Shown here piece by piece: positions 11,169 to 21,683 of a stretch of DNA of 64,000 bases (position 1 is its first letter; each line of letters starts with the position of its first letter). The stretch spans positions 1,560,001 through 1,624,000 of the forward strand of contig BSBN01000494.1 in NCBI GenBank assembly GCA_027924645.1, in the 5' to 3' direction. This DNA comes from Cunninghamia lanceolata (taxonomy: Eukaryota; Streptophyta; Pinopsida; Cupressales; Cupressaceae). The notes beneath the pieces were generated by a model that searched no databases, was not told the origin of the DNA, and worked only from the letters and a program-made list of their open reading frames with translations. The translations under genes were made by a program, and so were the position numbers.

Positions 11169-11173
11169 TACTT
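11169..11173. repeat. Target-site duplication, right (TACTT)
   Basis: Exact copy of 5432-5436, directly after the LTR terminus GCGTTACA. Confidence 0.85.
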
Positions 11174-13463
11174 AGCCTAAGTGACCATGTTTTGAAGGAT
11201 ACATTATGCAAGCCACTATTCATAGCCCTTGTTAGAAAATTTTATAGAATCTAATACAATATTTAGAAGGTAAATGAATAGAGTTTCTATGCCTTATGGG
11301 TGATGAAAACAAGAGGAATAGGGTGTATAAATAGAGATGGGTCCAAGGAAAACTATAAGGAAACACTCTCAAAGACTTAAGGGAGACTCTATAGCTTCAC
11401 ATCTATAATGATAGCTCTTTTTGCTTCTTGTCTTGACAATGTGTACCTATAATTTGCCTTTGGATTGGAGAGAGAAACTAATTTTTTTTCAAGAATGTTT
11501 AATTGGGTACTTTAAATGACTAAAAAGTGGAAAAAAGTAGGCTTATATACCAAACCTAAAATAAGTTTTTAGGGTTTGTGCAAGGAAAATCTGGTTAGGG
11601 TTAGGGCATGAATGAGTGGTAAAAGTTTGGTAAGAGAATTCTAGAAGTTCATCTTACCAAGAATTTAAGTTGTTGTAAAGAATTTATATTATCAATTATT
11701 ATAAGAGAAATTTTATAATCAGTCATAATAAAAATATATCTTTCTAACAAGTTAAAGTTGTTTACAATGATATCTTAACAAACAAACATCATTCTTTTGA
11801 TGTAAAATGATGAAGATACATAGTTGGATTAATAAGGTCAATGACTAAGGATAGAGTTGTCTATGCCAAGAATAAAACAATGGAAAGGATTAAGGCCAAA
11901 AGTATAAGTATCTAGCTGCTCAGATAAAGATTAAAGAGAAGATCTCTGGCCAAGAGTATACACACTGATAAGGTTACACAATAGCTTGTCAAGCACAAAG
12001 GCAACATCTAAGTCTGGTAGAAAATGTAATATCTAAACTTAGAATGGATGCTCCAACGATCACTCTAAAACATAGGAAGGCATAAACTAAATATGGAACA
12101 AAGAAAGAATAGTCTTAGCACAAGACATTAAACTTCACAGAATCGACTTCATTGAGTGTAAAGATTACAGGTATTGCTTGCTAATAGATGTAAATGGAAA
12201 ATGCCTTGGTTTTCCACAATGTTCAGTTCAAGTATAAAAAAATTCTCTCATATTTTCCTTTTGCTTAGTTTCAAGTATTTCACAATCGCTAAAACAAACA
12301 ATTATGAGTTGTTGATTAAAGTTTGTGATTTAAAAAAAAAATAGAAATAACACCAAACTCAGCACAAAAGAAGGTAAACTTAATATAGGAGTTCATAACA
12401 TCCATTTGTTAAAATATTTTGCACCAAAATTTGCACAATAAAGAATAGTATCAGGTTGTAAAACACAGGCTGATAAGAAAAAATTATTTGCAAAGAAAAT
12501 AGGGTGCATATTCTGGTTTGAAACATTCACAAAGAAAAACTATTAGAGTTGTTAAGAACCTTCACAGCTTATCTCTAAGATAGTCCAGAGAGAGAGAGAG
12601 AGATGCAATCCATCCCATCATTTAAACTAGGACCTCTTCCAAGGAGGATAGCATCAATTTGAATGAGAAATGATGGTATAGTTTTCAATACAAAGATAAT
12701 ACTTAAACACATTATCTATCTATTGTCAAGAAAATAATGCAAATTTCACAGTGAAGAGCTGAAATAGAGAATACGAGCTAAGCTTAGAAGACATGCCATT
12801 TCTGAGATTCTATTGACAAAGCGCCTCAAGAGAAGTTGATGAGCTTACAACTTAAAATAACTAAGGATTGTTGTAAAAACAAGAGGTGTAGAGGGAAAAT
12901 GTCTCACAAGAATCATAGAGGGTGAGTTGACCGTACAAGATAAAAATATTTAAAAAGAAGTTGCAGAAAAACTAAAATATGGAATGGAGAAAAAGATTAA
13001 GGATGTGACAAGAAGAGAAGACTCTAGTAAAAGGAGATGTCAAAAAGAGTTAGAATCTCAATTATCCATAATGGAATGAGATGCCATAATAGGAGGTTTC
13101 TTGCCCAGATTAATAGATACTCAAATATGCAAACATCACAAAGCAGGAACCTATTTGGTTGTAGGGTTTGCTAATAATTTAATATCCTTACATGTCACAT
13201 AGATAAAACATGGTACAAAACTAGAGCCATGATTGAAGGTATTAAAGAGCAAAAATAGAAACACAATGATTTGCAGATCATTAACAGTTCACAACAATAT
13301 GCAAAAGAATAGAACTCTCCAATGATTGTATTGAGCAATGGTGAACAAGACATATGTAACATGAATCAAAAAACTGATGGCTAAACTGATTTCCTAACTG
13401 GACAAAACTGTCTAATAACTAAAACATAACTATTGAATGTTTATTATTCTAACAATGATTGCA
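11174..13463. other. Unassigned AT-rich intergenic or decayed repeat sequence
   Basis: No reading frame, RNA gene or repeat family that I recognise. It contains a short GA microsatellite at about 12590-12602 and the 28-bp segment shared with the left flank of the solo LTR (11190-11217). A TATAAATAG-like string near 11319 has no supported gene behind it. Confidence 0.4.
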
Positions 13464-13472
13464 TAATAGTTC
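13464..13472. repeat. Target-site duplication of the Penelope-like element, left (ATAATAGTT)
   Basis: ATAATAGTT precedes the left pseudo-LTR and is found again at 18661-18669 right after the right pseudo-LTR. At 9 bp in AT-rich DNA it could be coincidence, but it sits exactly where both repeat alignments end. Confidence 0.6.
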
Positions 13473-13942
13473 TTATTAGCCCCTTATTTGTATTAATTTG
13501 TGGCCCTCTTTCTCCATTTTTGGTTTTTGTTAATTTATTATTTATTTTTATTCTCTTATGTGCTTGAGGGCTTAGTTCCTCTTTTTTTTTTCCTGTTTGT
13601 TTCCTCCTTTTCTTTATTTTTAGGCATATTTAGTTGTTAGATTTTGGTTTATTTTTAATAGGTTGTCTACTTGGGTTGTCTTTTCTTCCTTTTTGTATTT
13701 TATTATTCTTTTTTCTTCCCCATATTTGGTCTCCTCTCTTGTCAAACTCCGTGCCCACCCCCCTCCCCTCTCTCTTTTTATAGAACTATCTCTGCAAACA
13801 CAACTCACTTATTCTCTTTTTTCATCCTGATGATGGATCATGGAGTGTGATCCGAAACATCGATCCAAAAAAAGAAATACACAGTTACTTCAAGAAGCAC
13901 TTCATTCTTATACCATGGACTGTGAAACATCATGTCTATAAT
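13473..13942 (+). repeat. Left pseudo-LTR of the Penelope-like element
   Basis: Direct repeat of 18189-18660, alignable almost end to end, from TTAGCCCCTTA to CATGTCTATA. It contains the left hammerhead motif. The start codon of the element ORF (13932) lies within its last bases. Confidence 0.85.
13815..13872 (+). ncRNA. Hammerhead ribozyme motif (type I), left pseudo-LTR
   Basis: Core CTGATGA at 13827-13833, a perfect 6-bp stem II (GGATCA 13835-13840 with TGATCC 13848-13853, 7-nt loop), then GAAA at 13854-13857 and CATC at 13858-13861. The expected cleavage would follow 13861. The T-rich strand before the core can pair with GATCCAAAAAA after it to form stem I with an internal loop. Stem III is minimal, as is typical for these elements, which are thought to work as dimers. 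Two departures: an extra U between the core and stem II, and CAUC where the family has CGUC. Activity is therefore doubtful. Confidence 0.7.
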
Positions 13943-16900
13943 CATTGCCCTTCATGGGAGGGAGATTTCTTTCAAAGAAAATCTTTTTGAAAAAATGAGA
14001 ATCAAAGTTTCAAAGAAAACTGCAGATTTAACATTCTTAAAAAGATGCAGAGATTATAATCTTATCCCCTCTTTTGTTCAAGTCTCCCACTCCTTACTCA
14101 TCTCTTACATAGAACATATTTTTAACAAAGCAGGTTTATCGCTCCTGAGATTGGTGATCAAAACTACCAGAGTTCAAATTAATTAGATTTCCTCCCGTCT
14201 CTTCTATCTCCATCTAGAGCTTGCCTCTTCATTGAGACCAGACATCTGGATCCTCTTTGACATCTCTACCCAAGCCAGAGCGGAGGGTTTGAAATGTGAA
14301 TGCACCAATAGGCAAATCAAAAAGTTTTCAATCCTCTACAACAAGCTACACCACCCCTCTCGATGTAGTAGAACGGCTCTAGAGAATCAAACTACTGATT
14401 ACTACTACCACTGTGAGCAGACACCAGCATCTCACGACCCAACCTATAGGTCTTCTATGACATCTCAAGCTCCTCCAAGGACGTAGTCTAGGCGGAGATC
14501 ATTGGCAGCCTATCTCGCCACAGTCAACTCTCAGCCCCCCATGGACTCCAGCTTGACCTCTTTAGTAGCTTGTGATGATCCTTCACCCGCTTTACATTGC
14601 ATCCATCCTGTGTTTACTCCTCCAGTTGCAAGGTCATGCTTACAACAGAGATCATTGACCTCAAGTCCTGCACCAGCCAGCTCTTGGCTCCTTGTGTCTA
14701 CCTCCATGGCGGCAGGTCTTAGGAAGACAACCATTCTCCAATGTCTACATTCTTTCGATCCAGGTATGCCTAATCACCCTGCAACTCATTTCTCTAACAT
14801 CTCTTTCATTTATGACAATGTCTCCTCTAATCTCACTTTTCCTACGCCACCACCCGCGTACCTTATTCCTGCTCCTCCCTCTAGTGGCTTTGTCATTAAT
14901 AAATTAGATACTCCCAATCCCTTACCCCTCACTGCATCCTCTGACTGCCTCCCACCTGTCCCTTCAAGCCATGAGTCCATTAAGCCTACCTTGATCGCCG
15001 ACACTGACCTAACACCAAACCCCATCGATCCTAGCAATAGTTCCCCTCCTCATTTGACATCAGTCCGTCACCACCCTTCCCCTCTCCACGTGGTCACCTT
15101 GACCCACCTCCAATTCTCCCCCTTGACCTCTTACCCCCATGACAACCAACACTCCCCCTCTCCTCACACGGGTCCTTACCCTCGTGCTAGTTATAATCCA
15201 CATCCATCAGTGATCCGTACCTATGGGGCGTGTTCTATCAAACTCCTTGACCCCTCTTCATCCGAGATTATTTGTCCACCCCCATCCAACCCTTCATGCC
15301 TTCCCAATTCTTCATCATTGTCATTTCTTCACAACTGGGAAGACAAACTTGTCATCAATCTTTCCAACCAAATCATTGAACCCCTAGCCCTCAATTTACT
15401 TAGAAGAGGCTTGGGTTTTGCCATTTCTCCAACCTCCATCCCTACAGTTGATTTCCTCATTGAAATTGAAAACACTATCCATTCCCTACCCTAGGAGATG
15501 GTGGATGAAGTTCGTCAAGATTGCGTTGTTGCACTTAGACATGCAAAAGCCCCTCGGCAAAATGTCCCCAAAGGTGAGTTCCTCACTTTCAAGAGACTTA
15601 TCCGCAACCATGATGTGGTATTTGTTAAAGAGGATAAAGGGAATGCCACGCTGGTCATGAACAAACCTGACTACGTCTCAAAAATGTTGGACCACCTTAA
15701 CAACAGTGGCAGCTATAAAATCCTTCCTTATAATCCTATCTCTAAAATCTTAAAACAAGTGAGAAATGTGATTTCCTCTTCCTCCTTTGACGATAACACA
15801 AAAAAGCGTCTCCAACCGAAGAAAGAGATCACACCGCGCATCTATGGTGCGCCTAAAATTCACAAACCCAACATCCCTCTGAGACTGATTGTTGACACGA
15901 CTGACTCTCCTACTTAAAAATTTGCTGCCTATTTAGCCAAGTTAGTTTCTCCTCTAACTGGAAAATCTTCTTCCTTCATTAGAGACTCCTCCCATTTTGT
16001 TGACTTCATCAAAGATAAAAAGGTTAATAATTATGACATTCTTGTCAGCTTTGATGTAGTTTCCCTCTTCACCAAAGTCCCTCGTATGGACTCCATTTCA
16101 CTTATTAGACAAAAGACCACTGAAGAAATAGACTCCTTAGTTGAATTATGCCTAACTTCCACATTCCTCACCTTCCAAGATGTGGTTTATGAGAAAACTA
16201 ATGGTGTTACAATGGGTTCTACTCTATCCTTGATCATTGCTAACCTATACATAGAGCATTTTGAAGATCTTTCCTTGAACTCCTTCCCTCTCAAACCAAC
16301 TTGGTGGGTATGCTATGTGGATGACACCAACATATCTTGGCCACATGGCCAAGAACAACTTGAAATTTTCCAAAATCACCTTAACAACATTGCCCCCTGC
16401 ATCAAATTTACCAAAGAACTTGAAACCAATAAACAATTCCCCTTCCTAGACATCCTCCTCCTGAGGAAAGGTGATGGCACCCTAGGCCACTGTGTCTATA
16501 GGAAATCCACCCACACTGACCTCTATCTTCTTGCCTCTTCCCATCACTACCCCTCCCAAAAGGCCAGTGTCATCAAAATGTTAGCAATGAGGGCCTTCCA
16601 AATTTGTGACAATGAGCACCTTAACCAAGAGTTATCCCACCTGACCAAAGCTTTCAAACTTAATGGGTATCATACCAAGCACATCAAAAGAGCTTTTAAA
16701 CTAGCTCAAGCTAGCCTCAACCCCAAACCTGCTAACAAGGACACTGAGATTACTTATGGTGCCACCCTTCCTTTCATTAAAGGTATCTCAAACAAAATTG
16801 CCAAAATCCTTCACAAGAAATGTCTCAATTGTGCTTTCAAACCTTATCCCCTCAACAAAGGACTCTCTTGACATTTGTTTAAACTCAGGCGTCTACAAAA

Positions 16901-17223
16901 TTGATTGCTCATGTGGCACCCCTTACATTGGTGAGACAGGAAGATCCATCCACATGAGAATCAAGGAGCACTGTGTAGATATCAGACATGCAATGGTCAC
17001 GAAATTGGCCCTTGCAGATCACTGCTCTAGCACTAAGCACCACATTCACCTTGAGGATACCCAAGTCTTGGCCAAGGAAGACAACTTCTTCAAAAGGGAA
17101 CTAAAAGAAGCCATATTCATAAGGAAGAACCTTACTAACCTAAATAGAGATGATGGTTGGAACCTAAACCACACCTGGTACCCCCTTCTTAACTCCCTTA
17201 AAAACCAAACTCCCCTTCTCTGA
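13932..17223 (+). pseudogene. Penelope-like element polyprotein (N-terminal domain, RT, GIY-YIG), broken
   Basis: One frame (starting 13932) runs through four stops, at 14184, 14484, 15492 and 15915. It then shifts frame between about 16850 and 16870 and ends at 17223, ~1,090 codons in all. N-terminal part: DLTFLKRCRDYNLIPSF, the conserved start of this protein class. Middle (14502-15494): a low-complexity Pro/Ser-rich linker. RT (15498-16870): IYGAPKIHKP, SFDVVSLFTKVP (motif A), TMGSTLSLIIANLY (motif B), CYVDDT at 16311-16328 (motif C), and YRKSTHTDLYL, diagnostic of Penelope RTs. Endonuclease: GVYKIDCSCG and PYIGETGRS (GIY and YIG), HMRIKEH and a late RELKEAIFI. All catalytic landmarks survive despite the stops, so inactivation is fairly recent relative to overall decay. 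Confidence 0.88.
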
Positions 17224-17624
17224 TCCTCCCTTCTCCTCTCCTAGGTTTAACCTTTGCCCTTCTTCCCACCCTCTCATCTCTCATTGTTCCTCTTTCCTTC
17301 TCCTTTTCCCCTCATCCCCCCCTCTCTCATCTCTCATTGTTCCTCTGTCCTTTTCCTTTTCCGCTTTTCATACCTTGTTCCTCCCCTCTTGCGACCCCTA
17401 CCCCTTGCCCTTGAACCCCTCTCCTCCCCCCTATGAACAACCCCCCCTCTCTGTGTGACCTTTCGGATCCCCCCTAGTCCCCCTCCCCCCCTTTCTTGGT
17501 CTCCCCCCTTTCTTGGTCTTCTCTTTTTCACTCTCCTCCCTACTGTGCTCCTCCTCTTCTCAACCTCAGCCCTTTACCTTGCTACTCTCTTTCTCCCTCT
17601 CTTGGTTTCATTCTCTGTCTATGT

Positions 17625-17626
<2 letters not shown>

Positions 17627-17694
<68 letters not shown>
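17627..17694 (+). repeat. (TC)34 microsatellite
   Basis: A 68-bp pure TC run in the pyrimidine-rich 3' region of the Penelope-like element. It creates spurious Leu/Ser reading frames in three phases. Confidence 0.97.
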
Positions 17695-17696
<2 letters not shown>

Positions 17697-18188
17697 CCCC
17701 TTTTATATTTTTATGTTTATATATATAATTAAACTTTATGCTTGCTTATATAGATAATGATAGTAACAAAATATATAGTATCTGTTTATACTTTTATACT
17801 TTTTCATTTACTCTTTTTTTTCATGTTGTATTCTCTTGTTGTCTTTCATTTCATTGCCGGTCCTCACATTATGTGCATATATTTATATATTTTTCTCATA
17901 TATATATGCAAAGTTAATGGTAATACTTACATACATATCCACATGTATACTAATATTTACGTGTGGATAAATATATAAATATTCACATTTTCTCTCTTCT
18001 TATTTCTTTCATTTATTTTATTCTTTCATTCTCTTGTCCTATGGCTATTGGTTTGCGAGTCTCTCCAACTTTTTGCTTATCCCCTTATGCATTCTTACTT
18101 ACATTTTTGGTTATCTGTTATTGCTTTCATAACTATTCTCTCATTCTTGTCTTTAGATCTATTCTTTTATTCTAGCCTTTCCTCTAAT

Positions 18189-18660
18189 CTTTATTAGCCC
18201 CTTAGTTGTATTAATTTGTGGCCCCCTTTCTCCATTTTTTGTTTTTGTTTTTGTTAATTTATTATTTATTTTTATTCTCTTATGTGCTTGAGGGCTTAGT
18301 TCCTCTTTTTTTTTTGTTTCCTCATCCTCTTTATTTTTAGGCATACTTAGTTGTTAGATTTTGGTTTATTTTTAATAGGTTGTCTACTTGGGTTGTCTTT
18401 TCTTCCTTTTTGTATTTTATTATTCTTTTGTCTTCCCCTCTTTGGTCTCCTCTCCTCTTGTCAAACTCCATGCCCACCCCCCTACCCCCTCTCTTTTTAT
18501 AGAACTATCTCTGCAAACACAACTCACTTATTCTATTTTTTCATCTCGATGATGGATCACGGAGTGTGATCCAAAACGTCGATCTAAAAAAAGTAATACA
18601 CAGTTACTTCCAGAAGAACTTCATTCTTATACCATGGACTGTGGAAACATCATGTCTATA
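18189..18660 (+). repeat. Right pseudo-LTR of the Penelope-like element
   Basis: Direct repeat of 13473-13942, ending CATGTCTATA at 18660 immediately before ATAATAGTT. Small indels in the T-rich parts distinguish the two copies. Confidence 0.85.
18534..18590 (+). ncRNA. Hammerhead ribozyme motif, right pseudo-LTR (degenerate core)
   Basis: Same fold as 13815-13872. Stem II GGATCA (18554-18559) and TGATCC (18567-18572) is intact. The core reads CTCGATGA instead of CTGATGA, and AAAACGTC replaces GAAACGTC. The ACGTC cleavage arm is the family form here, while the left copy has the better core. Each copy thus carries different damage, and this one should be inactive. Confidence 0.6.
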
Positions 18661-18669
18661 ATAATAGTT
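18661..18669. repeat. Target-site duplication of the Penelope-like element, right (ATAATAGTT)
   Basis: Matches 13464-13472 exactly. Confidence 0.6.
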
Positions 18670-19014
18670 ATTGTTAAAGAGATGAATGAAATAATCCTTA
18701 AACAAACCATTTTGCATGTAAAATTCCAAAACTCAACATGCGAGAATTTTTGAAACTTACCAAGCAATTTCAACATATAAATCTATCAAAGTTAATAAAC
18801 CAAGAAATGTAGTTATCGAGAAATTTTTTCTCCAAAAACAAATCATACCTGTATTATTTCCAAATCCTACTTTTTCTAAACTTACATTTTTTCGAACAAT
18901 TTGCTTTTTCTGGATCTTTCCCGGGCCCCAAGGCTTAAACTTATGATATTTATCTATTCAATAATGCCTTTAAAATATTATGACATATTTTAGTATAATT
19001 AAATTATATAAAAA

Positions 19015-19058
<44 letters not shown>

Positions 19059-19071
19059 GTGTGTGTGTGTG
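18670..19071. other. AT-rich spacer with TA and GT microsatellites
   Basis: No coding signal. A (TA)20 run at 19017-19056 and a GT run to 19071 directly abut the left end of the LTR array, which makes any target duplication there unreadable. Confidence 0.6.
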
Positions 19072-19278
19072 TGTGATGCCCCGTCATGCAACCCTAGAGT
19101 GTTAGACCAACAAGTGTAAAGTTTTACAAATTTTTTTTAAGCAATAAATGCATAATTCAGAAGATAACATTACATTATTGACAACATTCTACAAGTTGTA
19201 CAACTAACACCTCTAGGGAACATAACTACACCAAATAATCAAGAAACCATAACAATACAAGTGATATACATTATAATA

Positions 19279-20302
19279 CAATAGAAGAGGATTTACATCA
19301 TTCATTTGTAGAGATGAACAGTTACAAAGGTTCAAATACAAGATTACATGACCGATCACAGTAGTTTACAATATACAACAATATAATACAATACTAAAAT
19401 TATAATATAACTCTTGACGATGCAAGTACAAGTCTAAAACTGGAGAATCATCTACAGTATCATGAGTCAGATCAGCCAAGAAAAACCAATGGATTAAGCT
19501 TTTCCACCCAACCATGTGGAACCCTAAGGTCCACCCCTTCGAGCTATGAGATAACAATGAGGTTCCATTAAGTCAAAGGATACAAGCAAGCAGATATAGA
19601 TTTGACATAGACAACTTAGATCATCCAGACTACACAAATCAGCAAGACAACTCAAGTCATCTAACAAGACATCACCCCTCAAGACAAGACAAATCATTAA
19701 GACAAGTCAAATCATCAAGATAAGACTTAGGGTTTACGGATAAGACCTAATAATTACAAAATCCATCAACCCTAAACCCTAAACCTTATACAATAGAAGA
19801 GGATTTACATCATTCATTTATAGAGACAAATAGTTACAAAGGTTCAAATACAAGATTACATGACCGATCACATCGGTTTACAATATACAACAATATATTA
19901 CAATACTAAAACTATAATATAACTCTTGAGGATGCAAGTACAAGTCTAAAAATAGAGAATCATCTACAGTGATCATGAGTCAGATCAGCCAAGAAAAACT
20001 AATGGATTAAGCTCTTCCACCCAACCATGTGGAACCCTGAGATCCATCCCTTTGAGCTAGGAGATAACAATGAGGTTCCACTAAGTCAAAGGATACAAGA
20101 AAGTAGATACAGATTTGACATAAACAACTCAGATCATCAAGACTACACAAATCAGCAAGACAACTAAAATAATCTAGACAAGACAGCACCCCTTAAGACA
20201 ATACAAATCATTAAGACAAGTCAAATCATCAAGATAAGATAAATCATTAAGACAAGTCAATTCATCTAGAGAAGACAAATCATTACGACAAGTTAATTCA
20301 TT
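19279..20302. repeat. 512-bp tandem duplication inside LTR A, with telomere-like motif at the seam
   Basis: The string ATAGAAGAGG at 19281 recurs at 19793, and the conserved structured block occurs twice (19497 and 20010), only in this LTR. At the seam lie TTAGGGTTTA (19728-) and CCCTAAACCCTAAACC (19770-19785), plant-telomere-type units in opposite orientations. Confidence 0.7.
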
Positions 20303-20412
20303 AAGATAAGACAAGTCAAATCATCAAGATAAGAGAAATCATTAAGACAAGTCAATTCATTAAGATAAGAAAAATCATTAAGACAAGTCAAATCATCAAG
20401 CTAAGATAATAC
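20190..20412. repeat. 18/36-bp minisatellite (LTR A)
   Basis: Alternating 18-bp units, ATCATTAAGACAAGTCAA and ATCATCAAGATAAGACAA, with variants. It is present at the same place in all five array LTRs with different copy numbers. Confidence 0.85.
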
Positions 20413-21334
20413 TCCAGAGGCTACAACAAGAGATAAAGAGGAAGTAACTAAGCTGTAGTAGGGAGAGTGTCATCGTATGGTCCTAGCATGGGTTTTCCAG
20501 GCTATCTCTCACTAGAAACTAGCCCCCATCTATGGTTTTCCTGGTGACCTCTCTATAGGTACCGGCCCCATAGGGTGACACATGCGGAGCTGACACATCC
20601 TCTCATGGAGACAAGGAGGTTGACCTTGCCAACCAAGACTTCTCATTCCATCCTTAGCCTATGAAAGCACTCAAGGCATGGGTGAGGCATCATACTTATC
20701 TTGTTATGTGAATTACTACCCAACCCACCTAGATCAATTATTAAGTTGTCACTTGATTACAACTTCCATGGGGTTATCCAGGTAGCCACTTTGGGCACTG
20801 GCCCCACCATGAAAGCCACTCTCCTACATACAACTAGCAAGCCTTAACCATCACCCATAAACTAATAACATGCAAGGACAAGGGATTGAAAGGCATCAAA
20901 ATTTTTGCAAACCAAAACATTACATAGATCATTTTAAATCCAAAATCTCAACCATGAAACTTTCTCCTGTCTATTTCAAAATCCCAAATCAAATAAAACA
21001 TTTAATCAACAATTTTCAAATCGAAAACAACATTTTTTTCAAACTACATCAAGACCTCATACCAAAAGACACATCACCAAAACATCCTTGCCACAATATC
21101 ACACTGAATTTAAGGTAACAAACCTCTGGAGCTAAAAATATTTTAACACAAATACCAATAAACAACTAACCAAAGCATGACACTTAACAACCTTGACCTC
21201 TCACAAAACTAACATGGTCACCATTACATTAAGCTAGACAAAATATAACAAAAAGACTCAAAACCAAATTAAATGCAATGACCCAATTGCATCGTTGATA
21301 CACATCAGTTTAATATTAGCAATAAACAATCAAC

Positions 21335-21683
<349 letters not shown>

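Larger units (their letters stand above)
13473..18660 (+). mobile_element. Penelope-like retroelement (GIY-YIG type, conifer Dryad-like)
   Basis: Element of ~5.2 kb with direct terminal repeats (pseudo-LTRs) of about 470 bp, a hammerhead motif in each, and one long ORF. The ORF has a Penelope-type N-terminal region, a proline-rich linker, a telomerase-like reverse transcriptase and a C-terminal GIY-YIG endonuclease. This is the canonical plan of endonuclease-positive Penelope-like elements, which move by target-primed reverse transcription. Such elements are rare in plants but have been described from conifers, where horizontal transfer from arthropods has been proposed. The copy is dead: four in-frame stops and one frameshift. 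The 3' leader region 17224-18188 is strongly pyrimidine-rich. Confidence 0.88.

Noticed and set aside
11174..13463. Possible Copia remnant
   Set aside because: A few amino-acid strings looked suggestive, but I found no ordered gag, protease, integrase or RT motifs and no LTR ends.
14502..15494. Independent proline-rich host gene
   Set aside because: It is in the same frame as the Penelope RT downstream and the N-terminal domain upstream, separated only by single stops, so it is the element's linker region.
17455..17757. Three overlapping Leu/Ser-rich frames
   Set aside because: Created by the (TC)34 run and pyrimidine-rich flanks in the 3' part of the Penelope-like element.
19728..19785. 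Chromosome-end telomere
   Set aside because: Only two to three telomere-type units, in both orientations, inside an LTR duplication.
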